64,000 nucleotides of DNA from an uncultured Collinsella sp. (GTDB lineage: Bacteria > Actinomycetota > Coriobacteriia > Coriobacteriales > Coriobacteriaceae). A program made the position numbers and the translations under genes. The DNA is taken from NCBI GenBank assembly GCA_900541665.1, contig UQKV01000005.1:18077-82076 (forward strand). Reading direction: 5' to 3'. The notes below the pieces were generated by a model. That model was not told the origin of the DNA and did no database searches. It saw nothing but the letters and a program-made list of their open reading frames with translations. Every line of letters starts with the position of its first letter. The first letter of the stretch is position 1. Shown here piece by piece: positions 24,200 to 33,228 of the stretch.

Positions 24200-26388
24200 T
24201 CGATGCGCCCGACCACGCCGCTCAGGGGCGGGGCAATCGTTCGACAGGGGCATGGCTCCTTGTCGCCCTGCTGGGGATAGCGCTCTCGGTTGTTGCCGGC
24301 ATGATGAGCTACGGCTACACGACGGCCCAAGCCGAGCAGCGCTTTGCCGACGTTGTCGATTACGTGGCGACGCAGAGCCTTTCCTACGATGCATTCAATA
24401 GCGCCTATACGACCAAAAACCTGATTCGCGTTATGGAGATCGCCGGAGAGACAGCGCGCGATATGGAGCGCGACGGTTCGGTGGATAACGCCATGCTGGA
24501 GCAATATGCCGACCAGTTCAACGTGAGCGCACTGATCGTGACGGACGCATCGGGCAATTTGGTGTCCGAGTCCTCGACGGATGGCGTGGGCTACGAGTCG
24601 CTCGCTACGTATCTCAAGGAAGCACCCGTGCTGGAGGTGGCAGCCCATCCGCTTAAGTCCTATACCGCCCGCATTACGCTTTCGGATGATTCGGTTGCAG
24701 ACATTGGTTGCGTGACCCGGCAAGATGGCGAGGGCATCGTTATCGCGGTCAGGCATCAGAGCGCGAAGGCAGTTGCAAGCAATACGCTCAAACTGCAGAG
24801 CTTGCTCGGTGGTTATGAGACCATCGACAGTGGCAATATCGTGATCGAAAGCGATGGCAAGGTCGTTGCGACCAATGCCGTTGAACCCACCATATTGGGC
24901 GTATTCAATCTGCCTGCAACGGATGTCTTTATTGTCGACGGTATTAAGGATCGATGCCTGCCCGGCAAAGTCCGACTGGTCAACGCCAGCGGCGAGTGGT
25001 ATTTGGGCACATTTGGAAAAGCGCGCGGGTTCTACGTGTACACCTATGCCTCGGCGCGGCGCTACTTTGAGGTCGTCGCGGCTGTTGCTGCCGGCGTGCT
25101 GGTGCTCTACAGCGGTGTTATAGCCGTTGTTGTGATGGTGCGTCGCCGCGCTGATCGTCGACGTTTGACGGACTTGCTGCAGCAGGAGCGCGACTATGGC
25201 GACAAGCTGGCTAAGGCAGCGCGCGAGGCTTCGTCTGCCAACTCGGCAAAGACGGAGTTTTTGCGTCGCATGAGCCACGATCTGCGCACGCCCATCAACG
25301 GCATTCGCGGCATGGTCGAGGTCGGCGATGCCAATGCGGACGATCTGCAAAAGCAGACCGAGTGCCGCTCAAAGATCTGGACGGCATCGGGACTGCTGCT
25401 CGACCTTGCCAACGAGGCCCTGGATATGAGTCGCCTGGAGAGCGGGCAAATCGATCTGGAGCTTGTTCCCACAAACTTGGTGACCCTCAACCACGAGGTG
25501 CGCGATATTCTGGAGCGCCAGGCCGAGGAGCGTCTGGTGACAATTATCTGCGACCAGCAGACGCTTAATCATCCCTATGCGCGGGTGAGCGTGACGCACC
25601 TCAAGCGCTTGTTGCTCAATATTGCCGGCAATGCCGTCAAGTACAACCGCCAGGGCGGCTATGTTCGCCTGGTGTGCCGCGAGGTGGAGCCAGCGGATGG
25701 CGTCCCCGTCTATGAATACACGATCGCCGACAACGGTATTGGCATGAGCGAGGAGTTCCAACAGCGCCTCTACGAGCCGTTTTGCCGTGAGGGGCAACAG
25801 GTGGAAGGCGCTTCATCGGGAACTGGCCTGGGCGCGTCTATCGCAAAACAGTTGGTCGAGCTTATGGGCGGAACCATGAGTTTTACGAGCGTCTTGGGGC
25901 AGGGGACGACGTTTACCATCCGCCTGCCGTTCGAGAAATGCAAGCGCTCCGAGATTCCTCAGGCTGTGCGCGTGGACGCGGGAGACGGCGATGCACTCCA
26001 GGGCTTGCGCGTTTTGCTCGTAGAGGATAACGATCTGAATGCCGAGATCGCGCAGTTTACGCTCAGCCGTGCCGGTGCCGTCGTGACACACGCTAGGGAT
26101 GGTGAGTCTGCCGTCGAGATGTTTGCCGCGAGCGTGCCGCACGAGTACGACGTGGTGTTGATGGACATCATGATGCCGGGCATCGATGGCCTTGAGGCCA
26201 CACGTCAGATTCGAGCACTCGATCGCGAGGATGCCGCGACCACGCCGATTATCGCCGTGAGCGCCAACGCCTTTGCCGACGACCGCAGGCTTTCGCGCGA
26301 GGCGGGCATGGACGCGCACCTGAGTAAACCCGTGAGCTCGCAGGAGCTCATTGAGGCGCTTGCGCACATAGCCGTCGACGCTCTATAA
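24196..26388 (+). CDS. Hybrid histidine kinase with C-terminal receiver
   Basis: 730 aa; ATGA overlap with the binding-protein gene couples translation. Hydrophobic segment at about 18-40, an extracytoplasmic domain of about 250 residues, and a second membrane helix at about 292-315. HisKA is FLRRMSHDLRTPINGIRGMV, the ATPase shows LLNIAGNAVKYN, DNGIGMS and SGTGLGASIAKQL. A receiver starts VLLVEDNDLNAEIAQFTL and has the phospho-acceptor Asp in VVLMDIMMPGIDG. There is no Hpt domain or output domain, so the phosphate must go to another protein. Paired with the lipoprotein, it resembles periplasmic-ligand two-part sensors. Confidence 0.93.
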   Translation: MIDAPDHAAQGRGNRSTGAWLLVALLGIALSVVAGMMSYGYTTAQAEQRFADVVDYVATQSLSYDAFNSAYTTKNLIRVMEIAGETARDMERDGSVDNAMLEQYADQFNVSALIVTDASGNLVSESSTDGVGYESLATYLKEAPVLEVAAHPLKSYTARITLSDDSVADIGCVTRQDGEGIVIAVRHQSAKAVASNTLKLQSLLGGYETIDSGNIVIESDGKVVATNAVEPTILGVFNLPATDVFIVDGIKDRCLPGKVRLVNASGEWYLGTFGKARGFYVYTYASARRYFEVVAAVAAGVLVLYSGVIAVVVMVRRRADRRRLTDLLQQERDYGDKLAKAAREASSANSAKTEFLRRMSHDLRTPINGIRGMVEVGDANADDLQKQTECRSKIWTASGLLLDLANEALDMSRLESGQIDLELVPTNLVTLNHEVRDILERQAEERLVTIICDQQTLNHPYARVSVTHLKRLLLNIAGNAVKYNRQGGYVRLVCREVEPADGVPVYEYTIADNGIGMSEEFQQRLYEPFCREGQQVEGASSGTGLGASIAKQLVELMGGTMSFTSVLGQGTTFTIRLPFEKCKRSEIPQAVRVDAGDGDALQGLRVLLVEDNDLNAEIAQFTLSRAGAVVTHARDGESAVEMFAASVPHEYDVVLMDIMMPGIDGLEATRQIRALDREDAATTPIIAVSANAFADDRRLSREAGMDAHLSKPVSSQELIEALAHIAVDAL

Positions 26389-26390
26389 GC

Positions 26391-26434
26391 ATATGGCCTG
26401 GTTCCAAGGTGGGTTGGAACCAGGCCATATTGTT
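26391..26434. terminator. Bidirectional terminator
   Basis: ATATGGCCTGGTTCC at 26391-26405 pairs with GGAACCAGGCCATAT at 26416-26430, a perfect 15-bp stem between converging genes, flanked by T-rich sequence on the plus strand (TGTTATT). Confidence 0.85.
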
Positions 26435-26457
26435 ATTGATGAGGCCTGCTGAGGGGC

Positions 26458-26937
26458 TTACTTTTCCTGAATCTGCTTGCCGCAGAGATGCTCAATCGTA
26501 ATCTCGTAGAGCTGGACGCCCTTAATGTCCTTGGCGATTTCCTCTTCGACTTCCTCGGCAGAAGGGTAGTACTTAAGCGCGAGCTGGCGGACTTTGTCCT
26601 CGATAAACGCGGGGGTGTCATTCGCCAGGCGACAACGGCCAAAGACCACGGTACTCATAACGTAGGGAGCCCAGTCACCGTCCTTGTACCACTCGTTGCC
26701 GTAAACGGTAAAGCAGACCTTGTCATCGCGCTTGAGTGCGTCGACCTTGTGGCCAGCCTTGGCGCCATGGAAATAAATCTTGTCGTGCTCGGCGTCAAAG
26801 AAGTAGTTGACGGGAATGGCGTACGGGTAGCCATCGTCGCCGTTGACGGCAAAGACGCCGCGCTTGCAGGTAGCGAGCAGTTCGCGCGCTTCCTCGTCAG
26901 TGATGGCGCGTTTCTTTCGACGTAAGGGCCTAAACAT
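26458..26937 (-). CDS. Pyridoxamine 5'-phosphate oxidase-like flavoprotein
   Basis: 159 aa. Start at 26937 with AAGGAAG upstream; an in-frame extension to 26976 lacks support. Split-barrel signature: RGVFAVNGDDGYPYAIPVNY, FHGAKAGHKVDAL, VCFTVYGNEWYK and SVVFGRCRL-like strand STVVFGRCRL, ending KGVQLYEITIEHLCGKQIQ. Family members bind FMN or haem and detoxify or reduce small molecules (NimA-like). It follows, on the same strand, the large hybrid kinase gene. Confidence 0.85.
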   Translation of the reverse strand: MFRPLRRKKRAITDEEARELLATCKRGVFAVNGDDGYPYAIPVNYFFDAEHDKIYFHGAKAGHKVDALKRDDKVCFTVYGNEWYKDGDWAPYVMSTVVFGRCRLANDTPAFIEDKVRQLALKYYPSAEEVEEEIAKDIKGVQLYEITIEHLCGKQIQEK

Positions 26938-26979
26938 CGTTGGCTTCCTTTCTGGTCGTGCGTGGTGGTTGAGCACAAA

Positions 26980-29784
26980 CTATAGCGAAACGGATCCGTT
27001 TTTCTTGATGCGGGCGAGTATGTTTTTGAGCTTGTTAAAGTCGAGCGGTTTGGACAGATGGGCGTTCATGCCGGCGTCGTGTGCCGCCTTGGCGTCTTCG
27101 GCAAAGGCGTTGGCGGTGAGCGCGATGATGGGGATATCGGCTGCATCGACCTTCTCGCTCAGACGAATCGCGCGGGTTGCCTCGTAGCCGTCCATGTCCG
27201 GCATCATAATGTCCATCAGAATCGCATCGAAGCTGCCGGCGGGATGCGACAGGTACAGATCGACGACTTCGTTGCCATTGGCGGCCCGGGTGACCACGAT
27301 GCCCTCGGATTCTAGCAGCGTCTGGGCAATCTCGGCATTCAATTCGTTGTCTTCGGCGAGCAGTACGTTCATGTCGGCGAGCGAGCAGTCGAGCGCCCTC
27401 TCGACCGTATTCGCCCGCGCCTGGGGGTTCTTGTCGATATCGAGCGGAATCTCCACATAGAACGAGGTGCCCACATTGAGCTCACTGGTGACTTCGATGG
27501 TGCCGCCCATCAGTTCAATAAGCGACTTGACGATTGGCATGCCCATGCCGACTCCTTGGAACTTGCTGCGCGCATCGTCGCCTTCTTGGGCGAACGGCTC
27601 GTAAATGTGCGCCAAAAACTCAGGCGTCATGCCAATGCCGGTATCCGAGACGCTAAAGCAAAACAGTGCGTGCTCGTCGTCGAGCGGCTTGGCGGCCGAC
27701 GAGAACGTGACTGTTCCGCCGCGCTTGTTGTACTTAATGCTGTTGTCTAACAGGTTAATCATGATCTGTCGGATATGGGTGGGACTGCCGATCATGTATG
27801 GCCCCGTGGCGTACGGCAGACTATTGTCCTGCATGGTGATGCCGTTACTGGACGCGCGGAGCTTGCACAGCACCAGTGTATCGTCACAGAGCTCTTTGAG
27901 GTTAAAAGGCGCATGCTCCAGTGTTAGCTTGCTGTCTTCGATTTTGCCCATCTCGAGGATGTCGTTGATCAGCGAGAGCAGGTGATTGGCGGCAACGCGC
28001 GCCTTGGCACGGCTCTCACGGGCGACCTGGATATCGCCTTCCTTCAATTCCTCGATCTCGATAAGGCCCAGGATGCCGTTGAGCGGCGTTCGGATATCGT
28101 GGCTCATGCGCGTGAGGAAAGCGGTTTTGGCAGCATTGGCGGCATCGGCTTTCTGTCGTTCTTTCTGCGCGCGTTGAAGCGACCAGGCAAGGATGACGAT
28201 GCCGGTGAGCAAAATGCAGATGATAACAGTCACAATGGCGGTGCGGTTGCGGTAGAGAAACTGGAACGTGTCCGATTCTTGTGCCGTGTACGACGTTGAG
28301 GAGTAGCTGCTAGCAGAGAGCGATTCGCCGGCATTGATGATGCCCTTATTAATGATTCCCAGCAGTTCGGGCTTGCCGCTCGACATCAAGCACGCGAGGT
28401 CGGCGGTTTGCGAGAGCTCCTGTGTCCGGTAATTGTCGATATCGAAGCGGTCGCGGAGGGTTTCCAAGCGGGTGGTGGGAACGATGGCGCAACTTGCTTT
28501 GCCCTGTTTAAGGGCGCTGAGCATTTCTTCGCCGCTTCCGTATTCGGTTACGGTTGCATGGGGAAACAGACTCTTGAGCTCAGAATAATTAACAAAGGAC
28601 CTCTCGGTGCAGGCGATGTTCTTGAGGTCTTTGTCCAAATTGCTGCCGGTGTGGATGGCAGTGAGGGAGACCGTTCCCATCGAGACAGACTGCACGGCGG
28701 CCCCCTGCTCGGCAAGCCAGTAATCGCGGTAGTATGGAAGGGCGACGTCAATGATTCCCTTTTTGAGGGCGTCTGACATCTCCTTATTGGTCGTGAACGC
28801 GATGGTCTTCACCTTGATGTCAAACTTATCGCGCAGTGTCGTTGCGAGCGAAGCGAGCGAGCCTTCCATTTCGCCGTCATCATTTTGCGTGCAGTAGGGA
28901 AGTTGATTTTTAAGATAGCCGAGTGTGATGGTGTTGTCATTTGCTTTGAGCCAGGAACTTTCGGGGCCGTTGAGCGATGATGAACCGCTGTTTTGGGTCG
29001 AGTAGTTAGATTTGACTTCGTCGATATAGCGTGGGTTGACGCGGGCGATTGCCGACATGGCTGCATTGATGTCGTCCATTAGGTCGGGGCGGCTTTTGGG
29101 GACGGCAAGGTAGTAGTCGTTCGAACCAACGTAGAACATGGGCAACGCATCGGGCGACGAAATGGTGTCGTTCATGATGATGGCGTCGACCTCGCCGTTT
29201 GCGAGCGCGTCAAAGAGGGCGCCGCCAGTGTCGATTTCTTTATAGGTGCAGGTAATGCCTTCGTTGGCGAGCCACTGCTGGCCAACGAAGGTTTGCATAA
29301 CGTCGGGGTTGCAGCCAATGGTAAGGCCTTGGAGCGCTTGGGGGTCACCCTTGGCCAGATCGTCGCGATCGGGCTTGGCGTAGATGTAGTAGCGCTCGGT
29401 GCCCTCGGGGTTCGAGGAAAAGAGCAGCTTTTGGGCGCGTTCTTCGGAGTAGGAGATGTTTGGCATGAGGTCGATTTCGCCTGCCTCGAGCATGTCCATA
29501 AGCTCGGTGAAGGTGCCGGAGACGTATTCGTACCGCCAGCCGGGCGTGTAGTACGACAGGGTCTGGAGGTACTCGTAACCCCATCCCGAGAGACGCTCGC
29601 CGGGGGTGCCGTCCTGGAAGCCCTCGTTGCTGACGAGCCAACCAACGCGGACCGTTTTGACCTGTTGATCGGAGCCGGCGGCAAAGGCAGGGGCGGGCAT
29701 GATGGCGCTCAGTACGGCGAGCGCGGTAAGCGCGACGGCCAGGGTGCGATATATAACTGAACGAAGGGCAGCGGCAGCTCTCAC
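26980..29784 (-). CDS. Hybrid histidine kinase with two periplasmic SBP-like domains
   Basis: 934 aa from GTG 29784 (TTAGGA 6 bases upstream; TTG at 29790 is possible). A signal-like N-terminus ends PAPAFAAGS. Residues 45-280 and 285-510 are two family-3 binding-protein-like modules (VRVGWLVSNEGFQDGT; ITLGYLKNQLPYCTQ). One membrane helix (AIVTVIICILLTGIVILAW, about 520-540) leads to HisKA (FLTRMSHDIRTPLNGILGLI), an ATPase (MINLLDNSIKYN, SDTGIGMTPEF, GVGMGMPIVKSL) and a receiver (NVLLAEDNELNAEIAQTL, ILMDIMMPDMDGYEA). It is a self-contained nutrient or signal sensor (EvgS/BvgS type) without Hpt. The neighbouring lipoprotein/kinase pair is the split version of the same design. Confidence 0.92.
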   Translation of the reverse strand: MRAAAALRSVIYRTLAVALTALAVLSAIMPAPAFAAGSDQQVKTVRVGWLVSNEGFQDGTPGERLSGWGYEYLQTLSYYTPGWRYEYVSGTFTELMDMLEAGEIDLMPNISYSEERAQKLLFSSNPEGTERYYIYAKPDRDDLAKGDPQALQGLTIGCNPDVMQTFVGQQWLANEGITCTYKEIDTGGALFDALANGEVDAIIMNDTISSPDALPMFYVGSNDYYLAVPKSRPDLMDDINAAMSAIARVNPRYIDEVKSNYSTQNSGSSSLNGPESSWLKANDNTITLGYLKNQLPYCTQNDDGEMEGSLASLATTLRDKFDIKVKTIAFTTNKEMSDALKKGIIDVALPYYRDYWLAEQGAAVQSVSMGTVSLTAIHTGSNLDKDLKNIACTERSFVNYSELKSLFPHATVTEYGSGEEMLSALKQGKASCAIVPTTRLETLRDRFDIDNYRTQELSQTADLACLMSSGKPELLGIINKGIINAGESLSASSYSSTSYTAQESDTFQFLYRNRTAIVTVIICILLTGIVILAWSLQRAQKERQKADAANAAKTAFLTRMSHDIRTPLNGILGLIEIEELKEGDIQVARESRAKARVAANHLLSLINDILEMGKIEDSKLTLEHAPFNLKELCDDTLVLCKLRASSNGITMQDNSLPYATGPYMIGSPTHIRQIMINLLDNSIKYNKRGGTVTFSSAAKPLDDEHALFCFSVSDTGIGMTPEFLAHIYEPFAQEGDDARSKFQGVGMGMPIVKSLIELMGGTIEVTSELNVGTSFYVEIPLDIDKNPQARANTVERALDCSLADMNVLLAEDNELNAEIAQTLLESEGIVVTRAANGNEVVDLYLSHPAGSFDAILMDIMMPDMDGYEATRAIRLSEKVDAADIPIIALTANAFAEDAKAAHDAGMNAHLSKPLDFNKLKNILARIKKNGSVSL

Positions 29785-29876
29785 ATGCAATCCTAACGAA
29801 TCGAGACATTACCGCATAAGGACACCAGCTCAGCCTGCCCAGCCGGCCGCTGCACCGCTAAACGCTCCCGCCCGGC

Positions 29877-29958
29877 AGTCATTGGGGACGTTCTTAAACG
29901 ACCAGTCATTGGGGACGTTCTTGTTTGACTAGTCATTTAAGAACGTCCCCGATGACTA
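29877..29958. repeat. Palindromic repeat family B, copy 3 (one and a half units)
   Basis: Two tandem GTCATTGGGGACGTTCTT units followed by the inverted partner AAGAACGTCCCC GATGACTAG. It sits 25 bases upstream of a GACAAT box for the ion-channel gene. Confidence 0.85.
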
Positions 29959-29982
29959 GTTCCGTTTGCGGGGGAGGCGTGG

Positions 29983-29988
29983 GACAAT
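29983..29988 (+). promoter_or_regulatory. Possible minus-10 (GACAAT) of ion-channel operon
   Basis: The local context GGGAGGCGTGGGACAAT is nearly the same as the one upstream of rlmA at 42244-42258. Both lie directly downstream of a family B palindrome. Confidence 0.35.
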
Positions 29989-30028
29989 ACCGGGCGAACG
30001 TGATTGGTTGTCCGTGGAAAGGGTCGCG

Positions 30029-30454
30029 ATGAAAAAGCTCAGGACGCTTGCCGACGTGTTGCGCCAGGCGGGCTTTGTGCGCATTACGGAGCTGTTCCTC
30101 GTCTTCTATCTGCTGTGCTCGACGGCCGTCTGGCTGTCCGAGCCCACGACCCTCACGTTTGGCGATGGTCTCTGGTTTAGCTTCGAGACGGTCTCGACCA
30201 TCGGCTTTGGCGATATCCCGGCCGAAACGCCGGTCGCCCGTGCCATTACCGTCATCCTGAGCGTTATCAGCATCTTCTACATCGCTATGCTCACGGGCGT
30301 GGCGGTGAGCTACTGCAATACGCTCATCAAGCTGCGCCAAAAGGACACCATGGCGCGCTTTATGGATGATCTGGAGCATTTGGAAGAGCTCGATCGTGAC
30401 GAGCTCGCCGACCTGTCGCGCCGCGTGCGCGAATATCGCCGACGCCAACGCTAG
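30029..30454 (+). CDS. Two-TM potassium-channel-like protein
   Basis: 141 aa from ATG 30029, GGAAAGGG upstream. The region LWFSFETVSTIGFGDIPAET is a pore helix with the selectivity filter TIGFGD, flanked by two membrane helices (ELFLVFYLLCSTAVWLS and VILSVISIFYIAMLTGVAVS). A short charged, helical C-terminus follows (DDLEHLEELDRDEL). No RCK/TrkA domain is attached. It probably forms tetrameric K+ channels. It is 36 bases upstream of the LOG gene and may be co-transcribed. Confidence 0.88.
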   Translation: MKKLRTLADVLRQAGFVRITELFLVFYLLCSTAVWLSEPTTLTFGDGLWFSFETVSTIGFGDIPAETPVARAITVILSVISIFYIAMLTGVAVSYCNTLIKLRQKDTMARFMDDLEHLEELDRDELADLSRRVREYRRRQR

Positions 30455-30490
30455 AACGGGCGCCGCGCGTCACGACGAGGGGGACTGAAT

Positions 30491-31024
30491 ATGAATATCA
30501 CCGTGTATCTGGGTGCCAGTGTCGGCAACGACCCGGCATTTCTGCCTGCGGTGCAAGAACTGGGCAACTGGATTGGCTCCAACGGGCACGCGCTGGTATA
30601 CGGCGGGTCCAAATCGGGCCTGATGGGCGCGCTCGCCGATAGCGTGCTCGAGGCAGGTGGACACGTGACGGGTGTTGAGCCGAGCTTTTTTATCGAGGCA
30701 GAGTTTCAACACGACGGCATTGACAATCTCATCGTGACGAGCGATATGGCCGAGCGCAAAGCCAAGATGATCGAGCTCGGTGATGCGTTCATCGCCTTTC
30801 CCGGTGGGACGGGCACGCTCGAGGAGATTGCCGAGGTTATGTCCGCCGTGTCGCTGGGACATCTCGATGCGCCGTGCATCCTGTACAACCTCGGGGGCTA
30901 CTACAACGATCTTAAGGCGATGCTCGAGCACATGATTGATAAGGGGCTTTCGAGCCCGAGGCGCCAGCAAGGCATTTACTTTGCCGACGATTTGCGCGAG
31001 ATTGCCTCGATTATCAACGGATAA
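30491..31024 (+). CDS. LOG family protein (nucleotide 5'-monophosphate phosphoribohydrolase-like)
   Basis: 177 aa. Rossmann-like start NITVYLGASVGNDPAFLPA, LVYGGSKSGLMGALADSVL, and the active-site motif PGGTGTLEE in FIAFPGGTGTLEEIAEVM. LOG proteins hydrolyse the N-glycosidic bond of nucleotide monophosphates; in plants and some bacteria they make cytokinins. The invariant Arg/Glu pair region (MAERKAKMIELGDAF) is present. Ribosome site GAGGGGGAC upstream. Function in this bacterium is unknown but catalytic residues look intact. Confidence 0.92.
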   Translation: MNITVYLGASVGNDPAFLPAVQELGNWIGSNGHALVYGGSKSGLMGALADSVLEAGGHVTGVEPSFFIEAEFQHDGIDNLIVTSDMAERKAKMIELGDAFIAFPGGTGTLEEIAEVMSAVSLGHLDAPCILYNLGGYYNDLKAMLEHMIDKGLSSPRRQQGIYFADDLREIASIING

Positions 31025-31104
31025 GTTTTGAGCCTGCCCCATTATGGCTCCCAATAGTGCCGTTTGCAGCGCGGATGGTTGGCTCGTTCGGGCAGCGCTC
31101 GCTC

Positions 31105-31110
31105 TACAAT
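31105..31110 (+). promoter_or_regulatory. Possible minus-10 (TACAAT) of chloride channel gene
   Basis: TACAAT 40 bases before the ATG at 31150. No clear minus-35. Confidence 0.35.
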
Positions 31111-31149
31111 AAAACGTATCTATGTCGACTTTGACCGCGGGAGGACCCG

Positions 31150-32439
31150 ATGGATAACCTTGCCAAACCCACAAACCGCGCGCTGTTTTTAGTTAGCGTT
31201 GCCGTGACCGGTGCGTTCGCAGGTGCCGCGGTCTGGCTGTTCTTTTTTGCGATGGAGCACGGTATCGACTATCTATGGACCGAGATTCCGCACGCGCTGG
31301 GCGTCGCTTCGCCCGAGCTTGCCAGTGGCCCGTTTGGCTTTCTGCCGTACCCGTTTTTTGTCTGCCTGCTGGGCGGCCTGTTAATTGGTCTGTACGAAAA
31401 GATGACAGGCACCAAGACCGATGACCTCAACCAGGTGATGGCTAAGGTTAAGCAAGACGGGCGCTACCCGTACGACAACCTGGGCAAGCTTTCGCTCGCG
31501 GCGTTGCTGCCGCTGCTGTTTGGCGGAAGCATTGGACCGGAGGCCGGCCTGACCGGCGTTATCGCCGGTCTGTGCAGCTGGGTCGGCGACCGCATGCGTC
31601 GCTTTGGCGCCGAGTTTAGGGAGCTCACGCTGCTGGGTACCCAGGCTGCCCTGACGGCGCTCTTTACCGCGCCCGTCTTTGGCTTTGTGGCGCCGCTTGC
31701 CGGTAGCGCCGACGGCGACGAGGGTTCTGCGTCCGACGAGATCACCATCAGGCTGCCCAAGGCGCAAAAGACCGTGGTTTACGGCATCGCGATTGCCGGC
31801 GGCCTGGGCACCTATCTGCTGCTCGGCCAGCTCATGGGCGGCGGCATGGGCATGCCCAGGTTCGAGTCCGCCGAGGTGGGCAACCTGGAGCTTACCTGGC
31901 TCATTCCGCTAGCGTTGGTTGGCACCGTTTGCGGTTGGCTGTACTTTGTCTCCGAGCATGCAAGCGAGGCATTGTCCCATGCAATAGGGGGGCGTCCTGT
32001 CGTCAAGGCCATGCTGGCCGGTCTGGCGCTCGCCATCTGCGGCACGGTCCTGCCCTACACCATGTTTGCCGGCGAGACCCAGGCCGACGTGCTCATGGAA
32101 ACCTACTTGACCATTCCCGCCGGCGTGCTTATCGCGACCGGTCTGGTCAAGGCCATGCTGACCCCCGCCCTCATCAACCTTGGTTGGCGCGGCGGTCACT
32201 TCTTCCCGGTTATCTTCTCGGGCGTAAGCCTGGGCTACGGACTGGCCATCCTCACCGGCGCCGATCCGGTCTTTTGCGTCGCCGTCTGCACGGCATCGAC
32301 GATGGGTGCGGTCATGCGTCAGCCGGTCATGGTCGTGGGCCTGCTGCTCATGTGCTTCCCGCTCAAGGGTATCGTCTGCATGATCATCGCCGCCGTTATC
32401 GCCGCCGGCATTCCGCTGCCCAAGCCGCTGCGCAAGTAG
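31150..32439 (+). CDS. ClC-family chloride channel/transporter
   Basis: 429 aa from ATG 31150 after GGGAGG. About ten hydrophobic segments. The ClC motif GGSIGPEAGLTGVI (the usual GxxxGPxxP-type anion site), and the C-terminal GGHFFPVIFSGVSLGYG are present. The usual GSGIP motif is not obvious, and a short acidic insertion (GSADGDEGSASDE, about residue 180-192) interrupts the middle. It may exchange Cl-/H+ or fluoride; the exact ion cannot be read. It stands alone, convergent with the ABC exporter genes. Confidence 0.9.
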   Translation: MDNLAKPTNRALFLVSVAVTGAFAGAAVWLFFFAMEHGIDYLWTEIPHALGVASPELASGPFGFLPYPFFVCLLGGLLIGLYEKMTGTKTDDLNQVMAKVKQDGRYPYDNLGKLSLAALLPLLFGGSIGPEAGLTGVIAGLCSWVGDRMRRFGAEFRELTLLGTQAALTALFTAPVFGFVAPLAGSADGDEGSASDEITIRLPKAQKTVVYGIAIAGGLGTYLLLGQLMGGGMGMPRFESAEVGNLELTWLIPLALVGTVCGWLYFVSEHASEALSHAIGGRPVVKAMLAGLALAICGTVLPYTMFAGETQADVLMETYLTIPAGVLIATGLVKAMLTPALINLGWRGGHFFPVIFSGVSLGYGLAILTGADPVFCVAVCTASTMGAVMRQPVMVVGLLLMCFPLKGIVCMIIAAVIAAGIPLPKPLRK

Positions 32440-32529
32440 TACGGTGGCGCACGCCAGGGACATGCCGTTTGCCACGGATTTGCGGGGAGGGGCGGCGATC
32501 GCGCCCTTCGTGGATTGAGATTCGCGTGG

Positions 32530-33228
32530 CTACAGATCGTGTGCTCGATAGACCTTGGTGCTGACGGTGCAGCTGATTGCACAGAGCGCGAGGGCCAGCA
32601 CGGCAATTCCTGCGCACAGATAGCCCAGAACGGCAGGATCGGGATTCGCTCCGGCAATCGACATGAGCCAGTTGCTAATGGGGTTGGAGGAGCACAGCGT
32701 GGCCATGGTGCCGCAACCAAGCAGGGCAAACAGGCCAACGGATAGGCGCAGCGCCTCCATGTGTCCAAATCGAAAGAACAGCGGCTGCGCCAAAAACACC
32801 ATCATGAGGGAGATGAGCATCGATGCTGCCGAGGCGATTGCGATTTCAAAGACCGTCTGTCCCGTCGAAGGAATGCCCGCGCTGTTGAAGAGCGGGATGG
32901 AGGCGATGCTCAAAAGCGTAGCTGCACATGCCATGACGGCGGAGAAGACAATAATACACAGGTAGCGTGCGCAGATGATGTCTTTGCGCGAGAACGGCAG
33001 CGTTGCCCGATAGCGCTCCCAGCCGTTTTGGTTATCGTAGCCAGCCAGTGAGTTCATGATTATGATGGGCGACATGGCGCTGACCGCGCAGGCGCCGGCG
33101 CTCATACCGGAATCGCCGTCCGATGCGTTGGCAAGGGTCAGCACGACGAAGATGAACAGGCCGACGCCCGCAATGCTCGGGATGAGCGTGCGAGCGATGG
33201 CGAGCTCGGACATAAAGGCGCGTTTCAT
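32530..33228 (-). CDS. ABC exporter permease (ABC-2-like)
   Basis: 232 aa, six hydrophobic segments (for example PSIAGVGLFIFVVLTLANAS, LCIIVFSAVMACAATLLSIA). ATG 33228 overlaps the ATPase gene's stop by 4 bases. It contains NGWERYRATLPFSRKDIICA, the positively charged cytoplasmic loop seen in ABC-2 permeases of the YtrB/BcrA exporter class. With the ATPase and GntR regulator it forms a three-gene operon that probably responds to cell-envelope stress. Confidence 0.88.
   Translation of the reverse strand: MKRAFMSELAIARTLIPSIAGVGLFIFVVLTLANASDGDSGMSAGACAVSAMSPIIIMNSLAGYDNQNGWERYRATLPFSRKDIICARYLCIIVFSAVMACAATLLSIASIPLFNSAGIPSTGQTVFEIAIASAASMLISLMMVFLAQPLFFRFGHMEALRLSVGLFALLGCGTMATLCSSNPISNWLMSIAGANPDPAVLGYLCAGIAVLALALCAISCTVSTKVYRAHDL

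Noticed and set aside
24103..25350. 415-codon leftward frame
   Set aside because: Antisense to the hybrid kinase; Arg/His-rich shadow.
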